NCBI RefSeq assembly: GCF_019038465.1
Contig: NZ_JAFKRH010000046.1
Location: forward strand, 1-64,000
Length of the DNA stretch: 64,000 nucleotides
Reading direction: 5' to 3'
Source of the DNA: Synechococcus sp. CCY 0621
GTDB taxonomy: Bacteria > Cyanobacteriota > Cyanobacteriia > PCC-6307 > Cyanobiaceae
In this document: positions 56,345 to 63,508 of the stretch, piece by piece
Numbering within the stretch: the stretch's first letter is position 1
Layout: the number at the start of each line of letters is the position of its first letter
Notes under the pieces: generated by a model
Told to the model about the DNA's origin: nothing
The model's input: only the letters and a program-made list of their open reading frames with translations
The model's database searches: none
Position numbers and translations under genes: made by a program

Positions 56345-59300
56345 TCACACCGCCAACGCCAACTCCGGCACGAACGCCGCCGGTATCGCCCGCTGCAACC
56401 GCCAGCGAATCGCCATCGGCCGCTCCCCCTCGTGGCTCACGTAATCCGCGAACCCCAGACACAGAAACGGCAGCGTCACCCCGCCGCGCTTGCTTTCCTC
56501 CCGCACGAACAGCATCACCCGGCTGCCACGCTCGGCGTGGTGGATGTAGCGCTGGCCCGTGGGTGAGGCTTGCCGAGTGTTGCTCTGGCTCTCCCAGTGG
56601 AACTCCCACGGGGAGATGGCGTAGTCGTTGTAGCGGGTAGTGGGGGAGAACAAGCGTTCGGATTTCTTGAGGGTGATGAAGAAGACATCGCACTGAGTTG
56701 CCCGATCAAACAACACCCCCGACTGGCCGGTGGTTTGCTGGTTATCGGTGATCAACCCAAAAGCGGCGTAGATCTCGGCGCGGCTGTAGCGGGCGTGGAG
56801 AGCCAGGGGCACGGGTTGATCCCACACCAGTGGAGGGGCGAGGTGGTCGGTGCGCTCCAACAGGAGTGCGAACAGTTCGCGCAGCTCATCGAGAAAGGCT
56901 GGACAGGCCCAGAGACGATCCAGCGCGTCTTGCAGAGCAAGGCGATCCGGCGACGATCCCCAGAGCTGGAGCAGCAGCATGCGCCAACGCCGGCGGTCTG
57001 TTTCGCTCAGGTTCCGAACCTCAGGCGGCTGTCCATGGGCGAGGCCCTGCAGGAGGAACGAGAGGCGGTCGACGTCGTCCAGGTGGAGCAAACGCCCCAC
57101 TCCCCGCCCCAGCCGCATTTCATCGTCGCTGGGCTCCCCTGAGGCCGCCCCGGCCAACCACCCCAACTCCCGCTGCAGCAACGCCCAGGAACCCGCCACC
57201 CTGTAAAACTCCCCCTGCTCCATCCCGAGCCCCTCCAGCAACCCCGCCAGCGAACAGCGCCCGAGGCGGCGGGCCTCGGCGAGCAGCTGGGGCCGGCGGC
57301 TGGGCAGCGACTCGCGCAGATTGGCCAGCACCCGCTGGCTCGACACCCGATCGAGCTGGAGGCTGCAGCCGGCCGGCAGGAAGGGAAAGCCTTCCTTGAT
57401 CTGCTGCTCCAGCTGGTCGCGCGTGCCGCCGAGCAGGGCGCGGTAGCGCAGATCAAAGCGGAAGCTCCGGTGCGCCTGGCCGATGAAATCCAGCACAGTG
57501 AGGCAGCTTTTGCCCCGGCAGAGGCGCAAACCGCGGCCGAGCTGCTGCAGGAAAACGATCGCGCTCTCGGTGGGCCGCAGGAACAGCACCGTGTCGATCT
57601 CGGGGATGTCGAGGCCTTCGTTGAACAGATCCACGGCGAACAGGATCTGCAGCTCGCCGGCGCGCAGGCGGCGGATCTGCTCGGCGCGCTCGTCACGGGG
57701 GCTGGACGCATCCAGGGCGGCGGCGCGCAGGCCGGCGGCCACGAACTTGCGGGCCATCCAATGGGCGTGCTCCACGCTCACGCAGAAGCCCAGGGCCCGC
57801 ATCGAATCCAGGTTGGTGATCTTGTCTGCCAGTTCGCGCAGGATCAGGCGCAAGCGGGCGTCGTCGGCGGTGTAGAGGTTGGACAGGGCTTCTGTGGCGT
57901 AGCCGTTGCGGCGCCACTCGATCCGCGACAGGTCGGTGCCGTCGTGGAGGCCGAAGTAGTGGAAGGGTGTCAGAAGGCCCTGCTCCAAGGCGCTCCAGAG
58001 GCGCAGCTCGGCGGCAATCCGGCCACTAAACCAATGGAGGATGTCCTCGCCGCCGGTGCGCTCGGGGGTGGCGGTGAGGCCCAGCAGCAGGACGGGCGCC
58101 AGGTGGCGCAGCCAGCGCTCGTAGCTGGCGGAGGCGGCGTGGTGGAACTCATCGACGATCACCACGTCGAACGTGTCCGGCGCCAGGTCCAGCGGATCCA
58201 GCCCAGCGAGCGACTGCACCGAGGCGAACACGTGGCGCCACTGGCTGGGGCGCTGGCCGTCCACCAGCAGTTCGCCGAAGGAGCCATCGCGCAGCACCTG
58301 GCGGAAGGTGGCGAGGCTCTGATGCAGGATTTCGCGCCGGTGGGCCACGAACAGCAGACTCGGGTGCCCCGGACCGCCCTGGCGGGCGTAATCGAGGGCG
58401 GCGATCACGGTTTTGCCCGTGCCGGTGGCGGCCACCACCAGGTTGCGCCAGCGGCCATGGAGGCTGCGCTCGGCGGCGAGCTTTTCGAGGATCTCCTGCT
58501 GGTAGGCGTAGGGGCGGATGTCGAAGAAGCTGAGCGGGGTGGCGTCAGCCGCCGAGTCGCCCGCCGACTCCTCGCGCACGGCCCGATCAAAGCGGCGTTG
58601 CTCCAGTTCGCTGGCCCGGTAGGGCTCGAACTCGCCCTCCTCCCAGTAGCTCTCAAAGGCGGCCTGGAACTTGGCGAGGATCCCCTCGTTGTCGTGGGCG
58701 GAGAGGCGCACGTTCCACTCCAGGCCGTCGTGCAAGGCGGCGGTGGAGAGGTTGGAGGAGCCGATGTAGGCGGTGGAGGCAGGGGCGGCGCCCGAGAGGC
58801 CAGGCCGATGGAACAGCCAGGCTTTGGCGTGCAAGCGGGTACGGCGGGTGTCGTAGCTGACGCGCACCTCGGCGCCATGGGCCACCAGCCAGTCGAGGGC
58901 GCGGCGATCGGTGGCGCCCAGGTAGACGGTGGTGAGCACCCGCAACGGACGGCGGGGCTGTGCCCGTAGATACCCATCCAGCGCCGGCTGAAGCAAGCGC
59001 AGGCCGCTCCACTTGATGAAGGCGCAGAGCAGGTCGATCCGCTGGGCGGAGGGGATTTCGTGGATCAGCGCCTGCCCCACCGACGGTTCGCCGCTGGCGT
59101 TCACCAGCAGGGTGCTGTCGGCCAGGGGGATGAGCGGGCGGATGGTGGCGGCCTGGCCGGGCAGGAGTGCCGTGGATCGGATCTCCGAGAGCAGCCGGGC
59201 GGAGGGGTGCAGAAGGTCGGCTTGGGAGATGGCGCGGGGTGCCTGGCTCTGGAGCAGGCCCACCAGCTGGTTCACCAGGGCCAGCTGGTGCTCAGGGGTG

Positions 59301-59491
59301 GAGCCACCGCTCAGGTGCTCCAGGGCAACGCGCGCCAGACCCGCGAGGTGCCGGGCCAACAGGCGCGGGGCTTCCTGGGGATCCAGACCGTCGGCGGCGA
59401 ACAGGGTTTCCTGGAGTTGGCGCAGCTGTTGCTCCAGGCCCTCGGTGAGGAGTTGCTGGTAGAGGCCGGGGGGTGGGGCCTGGTCGGACAT
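56345..59491 (-). CDS. PLD nuclease, SF2 helicase and DUF3427 fusion protein
   Basis: The 1048-residue protein has three parts. Residues about 140-300 form a phospholipase-D-type nuclease with RLHAKAWLF (H221, K223) and GSSNLS (244-249). Residues about 325-680 form an SF2 helicase with ATGTGKT (355-361), DEFHH (447-451), GLTATPER and QQLGRGLRL. The C-terminal third is DUF3427-like, with LFSPTTRYNDYAISPWEFHW. Such fusions occur in bacterial defence islands and are suspected to restrict foreign DNA; that is inference here. Its 3' end is the source of relics 1-4 among the neighbouring toxin modules. Confidence 0.9.
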   Translation of the reverse strand: MSDQAPPPGLYQQLLTEGLEQQLRQLQETLFAADGLDPQEAPRLLARHLAGLARVALEHLSGGSTPEHQLALVNQLVGLLQSQAPRAISQADLLHPSARLLSEIRSTALLPGQAATIRPLIPLADSTLLVNASGEPSVGQALIHEIPSAQRIDLLCAFIKWSGLRLLQPALDGYLRAQPRRPLRVLTTVYLGATDRRALDWLVAHGAEVRVSYDTRRTRLHAKAWLFHRPGLSGAAPASTAYIGSSNLSTAALHDGLEWNVRLSAHDNEGILAKFQAAFESYWEEGEFEPYRASELEQRRFDRAVREESAGDSAADATPLSFFDIRPYAYQQEILEKLAAERSLHGRWRNLVVAATGTGKTVIAALDYARQGGPGHPSLLFVAHRREILHQSLATFRQVLRDGSFGELLVDGQRPSQWRHVFASVQSLAGLDPLDLAPDTFDVVIVDEFHHAASASYERWLRHLAPVLLLGLTATPERTGGEDILHWFSGRIAAELRLWSALEQGLLTPFHYFGLHDGTDLSRIEWRRNGYATEALSNLYTADDARLRLILRELADKITNLDSMRALGFCVSVEHAHWMARKFVAAGLRAAALDASSPRDERAEQIRRLRAGELQILFAVDLFNEGLDIPEIDTVLFLRPTESAIVFLQQLGRGLRLCRGKSCLTVLDFIGQAHRSFRFDLRYRALLGGTRDQLEQQIKEGFPFLPAGCSLQLDRVSSQRVLANLRESLPSRRPQLLAEARRLGRCSLAGLLEGLGMEQGEFYRVAGSWALLQRELGWLAGAASGEPSDDEMRLGRGVGRLLHLDDVDRLSFLLQGLAHGQPPEVRNLSETDRRRWRMLLLQLWGSSPDRLALQDALDRLWACPAFLDELRELFALLLERTDHLAPPLVWDQPVPLALHARYSRAEIYAAFGLITDNQQTTGQSGVLFDRATQCDVFFITLKKSERLFSPTTRYNDYAISPWEFHWESQSNTRQASPTGQRYIHHAERGSRVMLFVREESKRGGVTLPFLCLGFADYVSHEGERPMAIRWRLQRAIPAAFVPELALAV

Positions 59492-59799
59492 GGGAGACCC
59501 GCTTCCTGAACCGCTGTACTTTCCGTGGATCGCCAGCCAGGAAGGGGACTGGGCTGTGGCGATGTTATGCGGGTCCGGATAACGTGTCAGCCAGCATTGA
59601 CGACCAAAGCCGGATGCTTGCTGCAGCGAGGGATTTGCTCAGTGAAGCAAAGATCCTTTAGTCGTCTTATGCCGAAGGAGGGATAGAAAGGGGTGGTTTA
59701 TGCGGATCCGTCCAATCAGCGTTCGAAGGATGTGTCGTCCTTGATGGGAGCCAGCAAGGCAGCGTTGCGTGGCCGTAGCCGAGAGGCTACAGTTGGCTT
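59492..59799. other. Intergenic region between the helicase and the cassette array
   Basis: About 308 bp without a convincing gene. A 25-codon frame (GTG at 59582, ending LAAARDLLSEAKIL) reads like protein and could be a gene remnant. It should hold the helicase promoter and the left edge of the higBA cassette. No attC or attI site could be placed with confidence, although a GCGTTCGAA resembling an attC end occurs near 59720. Confidence 0.4.
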
Positions 59800-60102
59800 A
59801 TGGTTGAAGTCCGCCAGACAGAGCGGTTCGTCCAGTGGCTTGCGGATCTGCGTGATCTGAGGGCCAGGGCGAAGGTTCAGGCCAGGATCGAACGTCTTAT
59901 CGGCGGCAATCCTGGTGACGTCAAACCCGTAGGGGCTGGCGTTTCGGAGCTGCGGATCAACTATGGCCCTGGATACAGGGTCTACTACCTGCAGAGGGGC
60001 TCCGCATTGATCATCCTGTTGGCTGGATGAGACAAGTCCTCACAAGTCAAGGACATCGATGAGGCCCTTCTGCTGGCAGATAACCTGACGGAGGAGATTT
60101 GA
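59800..60102 (+). pseudogene. higB: HigB/RelE-family toxin gene with an in-frame stop codon
   Basis: The first 76 codons (EVRQTERFVQWLADLRDLRA, then INYGPGYRVYYLQRG and LIILLAG) match HigB-like RNase toxins. The TGA at 60028-60030 sits exactly where the family has the second Gly of LLAGGDKSSQ, and the next codons DKSSQVKDIDEALLLADNL continue the family tail in frame to a second stop codon at 60100-60102. A single GGA to TGA change explains it. The true stop codon overlaps the higA ATG as TGATG. Confidence 0.85.
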
Positions 60103-60410
60103 TGAAAGTCAAGACCAGCCCCTACGACGTTGCCGAACAGCTACGAACTCCGGCAGAGATGGCGGCCTATCTGGAGGCCTGCATCGAGGAGGCGGATGGA
60201 GATGTTGCATTCATTGCCAAAGCCTTGGGTGACATCGCACGCGCCCAAGGGATGACCAAAGTGGCCAAGGATTCAGGACTATCCAGAGAGAGCCTCTATA
60301 AGGCATTATCGGGGGAGCGAAGCCCGAGCTTTGACACCATCCTCAAAGTCGTATCGGCACTGGGTCTGAAGCTGAGCGCCAGTGTGAGAAGTGAGGCGGA
60401 GGTGTCTTGA
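60102..60410 (+). CDS. higA: HigA-type antitoxin
   Basis: The 102-residue protein has TSPYDVAEQLRTPAEMAAYL at the N terminus and a Cro/CI helix-turn-helix in GMTKVAKDSGLSRESLYKAL, followed by SPSFDTILKVVSALGLKL, the layout of the HigA partner of this HigB type. It is intact while its toxin carries a stop codon. attC site 1 follows 52 bp later. Confidence 0.87.
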   Translation: MKVKTSPYDVAEQLRTPAEMAAYLEACIEEADGDVAFIAKALGDIARAQGMTKVAKDSGLSRESLYKALSGERSPSFDTILKVVSALGLKLSASVRSEAEVS

Positions 60411-60462
60411 GCTCTGCTGAAGAGGCGAAGGTCAGCAATCGCTGCCTGTTGAGAAGGACACC

Positions 60463-60552
60463 TTCGAACAAGCCCCTGGAGTGGACAGGCCGCCAGCAAT
60501 TCTGCTTCGATACCGATAACTCCTTGCCTGCCACTCAGGGGCAGCGTTAGGC
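60463..60552 (+). repeat. Integron attC site 1
   Basis: The 90-bp imperfect palindrome has outer box TTCGAAC on the left and GTTAGGC (perfect GTTRRRY) on the right. Inner arms AAGCCCCTG and CAGGGGCA pair, as do TGGACAGGC and GCCTGCCA, leaving the extrahelical base typical of attC. It closes the higBA cassette and is nearly the same as attC 4. Confidence 0.85.
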
Positions 60553-60557
60553 ATGCG

Positions 60558-61340
60558 ATGAGCATCACCAGGCCGTACCGAAGAACTTGTCGCCAGTTCG
60601 CAGACGGGAGCTACTCCGAGGGCGGCCGGTGGATGTATTTATTGCATCCGAAGTACGCGAAAGACCCACGGCACTATGTGCGCGCCTTCCTACTCATCCA
60701 GCAGGACGTGCTCGAGCTCTTCTCTTATGTTGAGCCGAGCGATGCCAACCTTAGTACGTACTCGCACCGCATCCAGCAACTACTGATGCGATCGTGTGTC
60801 GAAATCGAGGCCAACTTCACTGCAATATTCCTCGACAACGAATACAGAAGGGCCACGTCAGGCCAGAACCTGAACATTGGCGACTACAAGCTGATTAATC
60901 TGTCTCACAGCCTTTCGGCATACCAAGTGCGAATCCCGGGGTGGAAGGGCGCAGCTGGAATCCGGCGTCCATTCGCGCCTTGGCTGTCGGATCACCCATT
61001 ACCCTGGTACCAGGCGTACAACAAGTCGAAACATAACCGCCACGAGAACTTTCACTTGGCTACCTTCGACTCAATGATGGACGCCTTTTGTGGCTTGAAC
61101 ATCTTGCTTTCAGCTCAGTTTATGGGCGAAGAATACGGGCCAGGCAGCAAGTCTCTTTCGATCAGTGGGGCGTGCTACACGTACGAGGGCGATGACGGTA
61201 TGGAGCCGTCCATTGGCGACATGCTTCGTATTAAGTTCCCTGAGGACTGGCCCGTTGAGGAGAGATATGAGTTCACGTGGCCTGCCATTTCGAGCCAAGA
61301 TGACCCCTTCGAGAATTTTGATTACGCGGCTCATGCCTAA
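60558..61340 (+). CDS. HEPN-like cassette protein, putative RNase
   Basis: The 260-residue protein has no clear named family. PWYQAYNKSKHNRHENFHLA (150-169) holds R161-x4-H166, the Rx4-6H pattern of HEPN RNases, with a polar residue after Arg, and lies in a predicted helix after SCVEIEANFTAIFLDNEYRR. HEPN proteins are often toxins or anti-phage effectors; that role is inferred. The ATG lies 5 bp after attC 1, and its TAA is inside the attC 2 outer box, as is common for cassettes. Confidence 0.72.
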   Translation: MSITRPYRRTCRQFADGSYSEGGRWMYLLHPKYAKDPRHYVRAFLLIQQDVLELFSYVEPSDANLSTYSHRIQQLLMRSCVEIEANFTAIFLDNEYRRATSGQNLNIGDYKLINLSHSLSAYQVRIPGWKGAAGIRRPFAPWLSDHPLPWYQAYNKSKHNRHENFHLATFDSMMDAFCGLNILLSAQFMGEEYGPGSKSLSISGACYTYEGDDGMEPSIGDMLRIKFPEDWPVEERYEFTWPAISSQDDPFENFDYAAHA

Positions 61341-61424
61341 CATCGCCATACACCTGAGCCGCCACCAAAGTGATTTTTCTGTGTCGCCCGGCTCACTGCG
61401 GCCAGGTGATGGCGAGCGTTAGAT
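61335..61424 (+). repeat. Integron attC site 2
   Basis: A textbook site: outer boxes GCCTAAC (RYYYAAC) and GTTAGAT (GTTRRRY) are perfect, and inner arms ATCGCCAT / ATGGCGA and ACACCTGAGCC / GGCTCACTGCGGCCAGGT pair imperfectly. It differs in sequence from sites 1 and 4. Confidence 0.92.
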
Positions 61425-61439
61425 GCATAACTAAAATCA

Positions 61440-62285
61440 GTGACTAAAACGATGGAAAGCCTTCGCGAAGTTTGCGTCGAGAGAATTGCCACTGAAATCA
61501 ATGATGCATTTGACGTGGAGTCAAATGCCATGAATGATGTTGACAGGAACGAGGATCTGCTTTCAAATAGACTGATCCATTCTATCCGCAACGCTTTGGG
61601 TCAGCCTTGCGGCCATCAAGGGGAGATTAATCGCAGGAGCAACCTCTACATGGCAGTTCAGGCGTACAAAGCCACGGGACGACTAGAGCAAGACCACGGT
61701 GATATTGCAATTGTTGTGACTGACTTAGATCATCGCATCACTGGAACGGGCTTTTACGAGGCCAAGGCTGAATCTCATGACGGCTTGTATCCATCATATA
61801 AAATGAGGCAGCTCAGGCGACTTGAGTCAAAAACTCCTCGCCTGGCTGTTGTTATGTACGAGAGACATGCAAAGCCTGTGAGCGACGATGCGTATTTTTG
61901 CTCGCTGCCCTATCTTGCGGCAAGAAAGATCACACCATTAAGGCATTGTCGAGTTCTTCCTGCATCTTGGGTTAGGCAGTTTCCCAGGCTTGAGGCTGCA
62001 GCGAGCCAAATACTGCCGACCTCTTTTGGACACCACTTTGTTACAAAGTACCTTCTGGGGCGAGATCTCGATTATTCACGGACTTCGGCAAACGCAATTG
62101 AACGCTGGGTTCGCGTAACAAGAAGAGCGGTTCCTGTTATCCTGGAAATTGTGATTTCTCGAAATCCAGACTGGCAATACACAGGTAATCCTGTACGAAT
62201 CCTTCCTGGATCCATAGCAACAGATCTTCTATCCACTAGGCGTGAGCCACTTGCTCTTGAACCTCCCATTAATCCCAGCATCTAA
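61440..62285 (+). CDS. Cassette protein with PD-(D/E)XK-like nuclease signature
   Basis: The product has 281 residues from a GTG; ATG at 61452 is an alternative. GDIAIVVTD (D88) followed by GTGFYEAKAES (E107-x-K109) resembles the PD-(D/E)XK catalytic core of restriction-type nucleases; the N-terminal part is helical. No named family recognised. The TAA lies within the attC 3 outer box. A defence role is an inference from fold and context. Codon use is more AT-rich than the core genes. Confidence 0.7.
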   Translation: MTKTMESLREVCVERIATEINDAFDVESNAMNDVDRNEDLLSNRLIHSIRNALGQPCGHQGEINRRSNLYMAVQAYKATGRLEQDHGDIAIVVTDLDHRITGTGFYEAKAESHDGLYPSYKMRQLRRLESKTPRLAVVMYERHAKPVSDDAYFCSLPYLAARKITPLRHCRVLPASWVRQFPRLEAAASQILPTSFGHHFVTKYLLGRDLDYSRTSANAIERWVRVTRRAVPVILEIVISRNPDWQYTGNPVRILPGSIATDLLSTRREPLALEPPINPSI

Positions 62286-62364
62286 CATCAAGATACAGAA
62301 GACGGGAGCGGAGCTTGCTTTTGATGCTGAGGCTATCCCCCGCTTCTGATCTTGAGCGTTCGAC
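62280..62364 (+). repeat. Integron attC site 3
   Basis: 85 bp with outer box ATCTAAC (perfect RYYYAAC) and GTTCGAC (one deviation from GTTRRRY). The arms ATCAAGATACAGAAG and CTTCTGATCTTGA pair with a small bulge. Same orientation as the other sites. Confidence 0.82.
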
Positions 62365-62397
62365 AGACCAGAAAACAGACTTAAAAACTGATAAGTT

Positions 62398-62421
62398 TAT
62401 ACTGAAGTGAGCGGCAGGAGG
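62398..62421 (+). promoter_or_regulatory. Candidate -10 element and Shine-Dalgarno of cassette 4
   Basis: TATACT (62398-62403) in an AT-rich stretch and AGGAGG (62416-62421), 10 bp before the ATG of the CoiA-like gene, suggest that this cassette carries its own expression signals. No strong -35 box is visible. Confidence 0.4.
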
Positions 62422-62431
62422 CACCAACAGG

Positions 62432-63379
62432 ATGGGCAAAGAGATTCTCTACTCATTTGCAAATAATGAAAAAGGGGAACTTGTCAAAGCAGATGCGGCC
62501 CAACGGGGTGGTGCCTACTACTGCCCATCGTGCCATAAAGAGATGGTTCATCGAATGGGGGAAAAGGTCCGTCCTCACTTTGCGCACAAGAATCTTAGCC
62601 AGAATTGCAGCCCAGAGACAGTTCTACACTTTGGTTTCAAGAGGCTCTTGCATGAAAGAATCTCTAAGTCACTTCAGGCTGGGGAGCGAATATCGATACA
62701 ATGGAAATGCGAGGCATGCTGTGGCTGCCATTTGGGGAACCTGCTCAAGCGAACTGCTCATGCTGAGGAAGAGTACAACCTCGGGGCATGCAGGCCAGAC
62801 ATTGGGCTACTAAGCAAGGAAGGAGATGTTGTTGCAGCAATTGAAATTGTAGTATCGCATTCACCCGAACAATCAACTATTGAGTTCTACAAGGCAAATG
62901 GCATTCCATTGCTAGTCTTTAAGCTGAAGTCGGATACAGAGCTGAGCCGAGTCGAAGAAGAGGTTCTTAAGCCTGACATTGTGGATGTGTGTCTAAATCC
63001 GAAATGCCCTAAGTGCAATGAACACATGCCACGCCTCAAGCTACTAATCATCGATGGCAAGTGCTGGAAATGTCACTCCGCGATGAAGGTTGGCGCGTTA
63101 AGGGGAGACGCGGGGTATGAATGCGAATTTAACCTTGACCACATAGCCCTTGCAAATCGACACGGAGCCAATATTAAGACAAGATACAGCAAGACAGTTA
63201 GACATGGATACGCTGCGAACACGTGCAAGCGATGCAACGCATTTATTGGCGACCACTATCTTTTTGCAGACTATGTCGCAGCAGACGAGTACCCCAGAAC
63301 TGAACTTGACGCTGGTTACTATTGCCCTAATTGCTGTAATGAACCAGATGATGATTACGATGATATTACTGAGGATTGA
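62432..63379 (+). CDS. CoiA-like competence/nuclease family cassette protein
   Basis: The 315-residue protein has a zinc-ribbon opening (YYCPSCHKEMVHRMGEKVRP, then HFAH), then a restriction-fold core with CRPDIGLL (D123) and AAIEIVVSHS (E138), as in CoiA-like nucleases; the usual Lys/Gln two residues after Glu is Val. Further Cys pairs (CPKC, CWKC, CKRC, CPNC) suggest more zinc sites towards the C terminus. CoiA proteins act in natural transformation; a defence or DNA-processing role here is inferred. A good SD precedes the ATG. Confidence 0.75.
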   Translation: MGKEILYSFANNEKGELVKADAAQRGGAYYCPSCHKEMVHRMGEKVRPHFAHKNLSQNCSPETVLHFGFKRLLHERISKSLQAGERISIQWKCEACCGCHLGNLLKRTAHAEEEYNLGACRPDIGLLSKEGDVVAAIEIVVSHSPEQSTIEFYKANGIPLLVFKLKSDTELSRVEEEVLKPDIVDVCLNPKCPKCNEHMPRLKLLIIDGKCWKCHSAMKVGALRGDAGYECEFNLDHIALANRHGANIKTRYSKTVRHGYAANTCKRCNAFIGDHYLFADYVAADEYPRTELDAGYYCPNCCNEPDDDYDDITED

Positions 63380-63401
63380 CTTGACATTAATAGACGGGGC
63401 T

Positions 63402-63493
63402 GTCGAACAGGCCCCTCGAGTGGACAGGCCGCCTTCATCCCTGTGCTTCGCCACCAAAGGATCCTTGCCTGCCACTCAGGGGCAGCGTTAGGC
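63402..63493 (+). repeat. Integron attC site 4
   Basis: 92 bp, outer boxes GTCGAAC and GTTAGGC. The inner arms GTGGACAGGCCGCC and TCCTTGCCTGCCACTCAGGG are the same as in attC 1; only the central spacer differs. The shared arms suggest a common origin of these two sites. Confidence 0.87.
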
Positions 63494-63508
63494 CTTTGGA
63501 GTGCACCC

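Noticed and set aside
52174-56345. CRISPR array or short tandem repeats in the module row
   Set aside because: The repeated pieces are 80-235 bp, unevenly long, spaced by genes and derived from a coding sequence. No CRISPR-like repeat-spacer pattern occurs anywhere in the window.
59560-59730. A fifth attC or an attI site left of higBA (GGATAACG near 59575, GCGTTCGAA near 59720)
   Set aside because: The inner arms do not pair convincingly and the left box is not RYYYAAC, so no site was called.
60028-60030. TGA in higB read as selenocysteine
   Set aside because: The family has Gly here, not Cys, and no stem-loop like a bacterial SECIS element was noticed just after it. A nonsense change is simpler.
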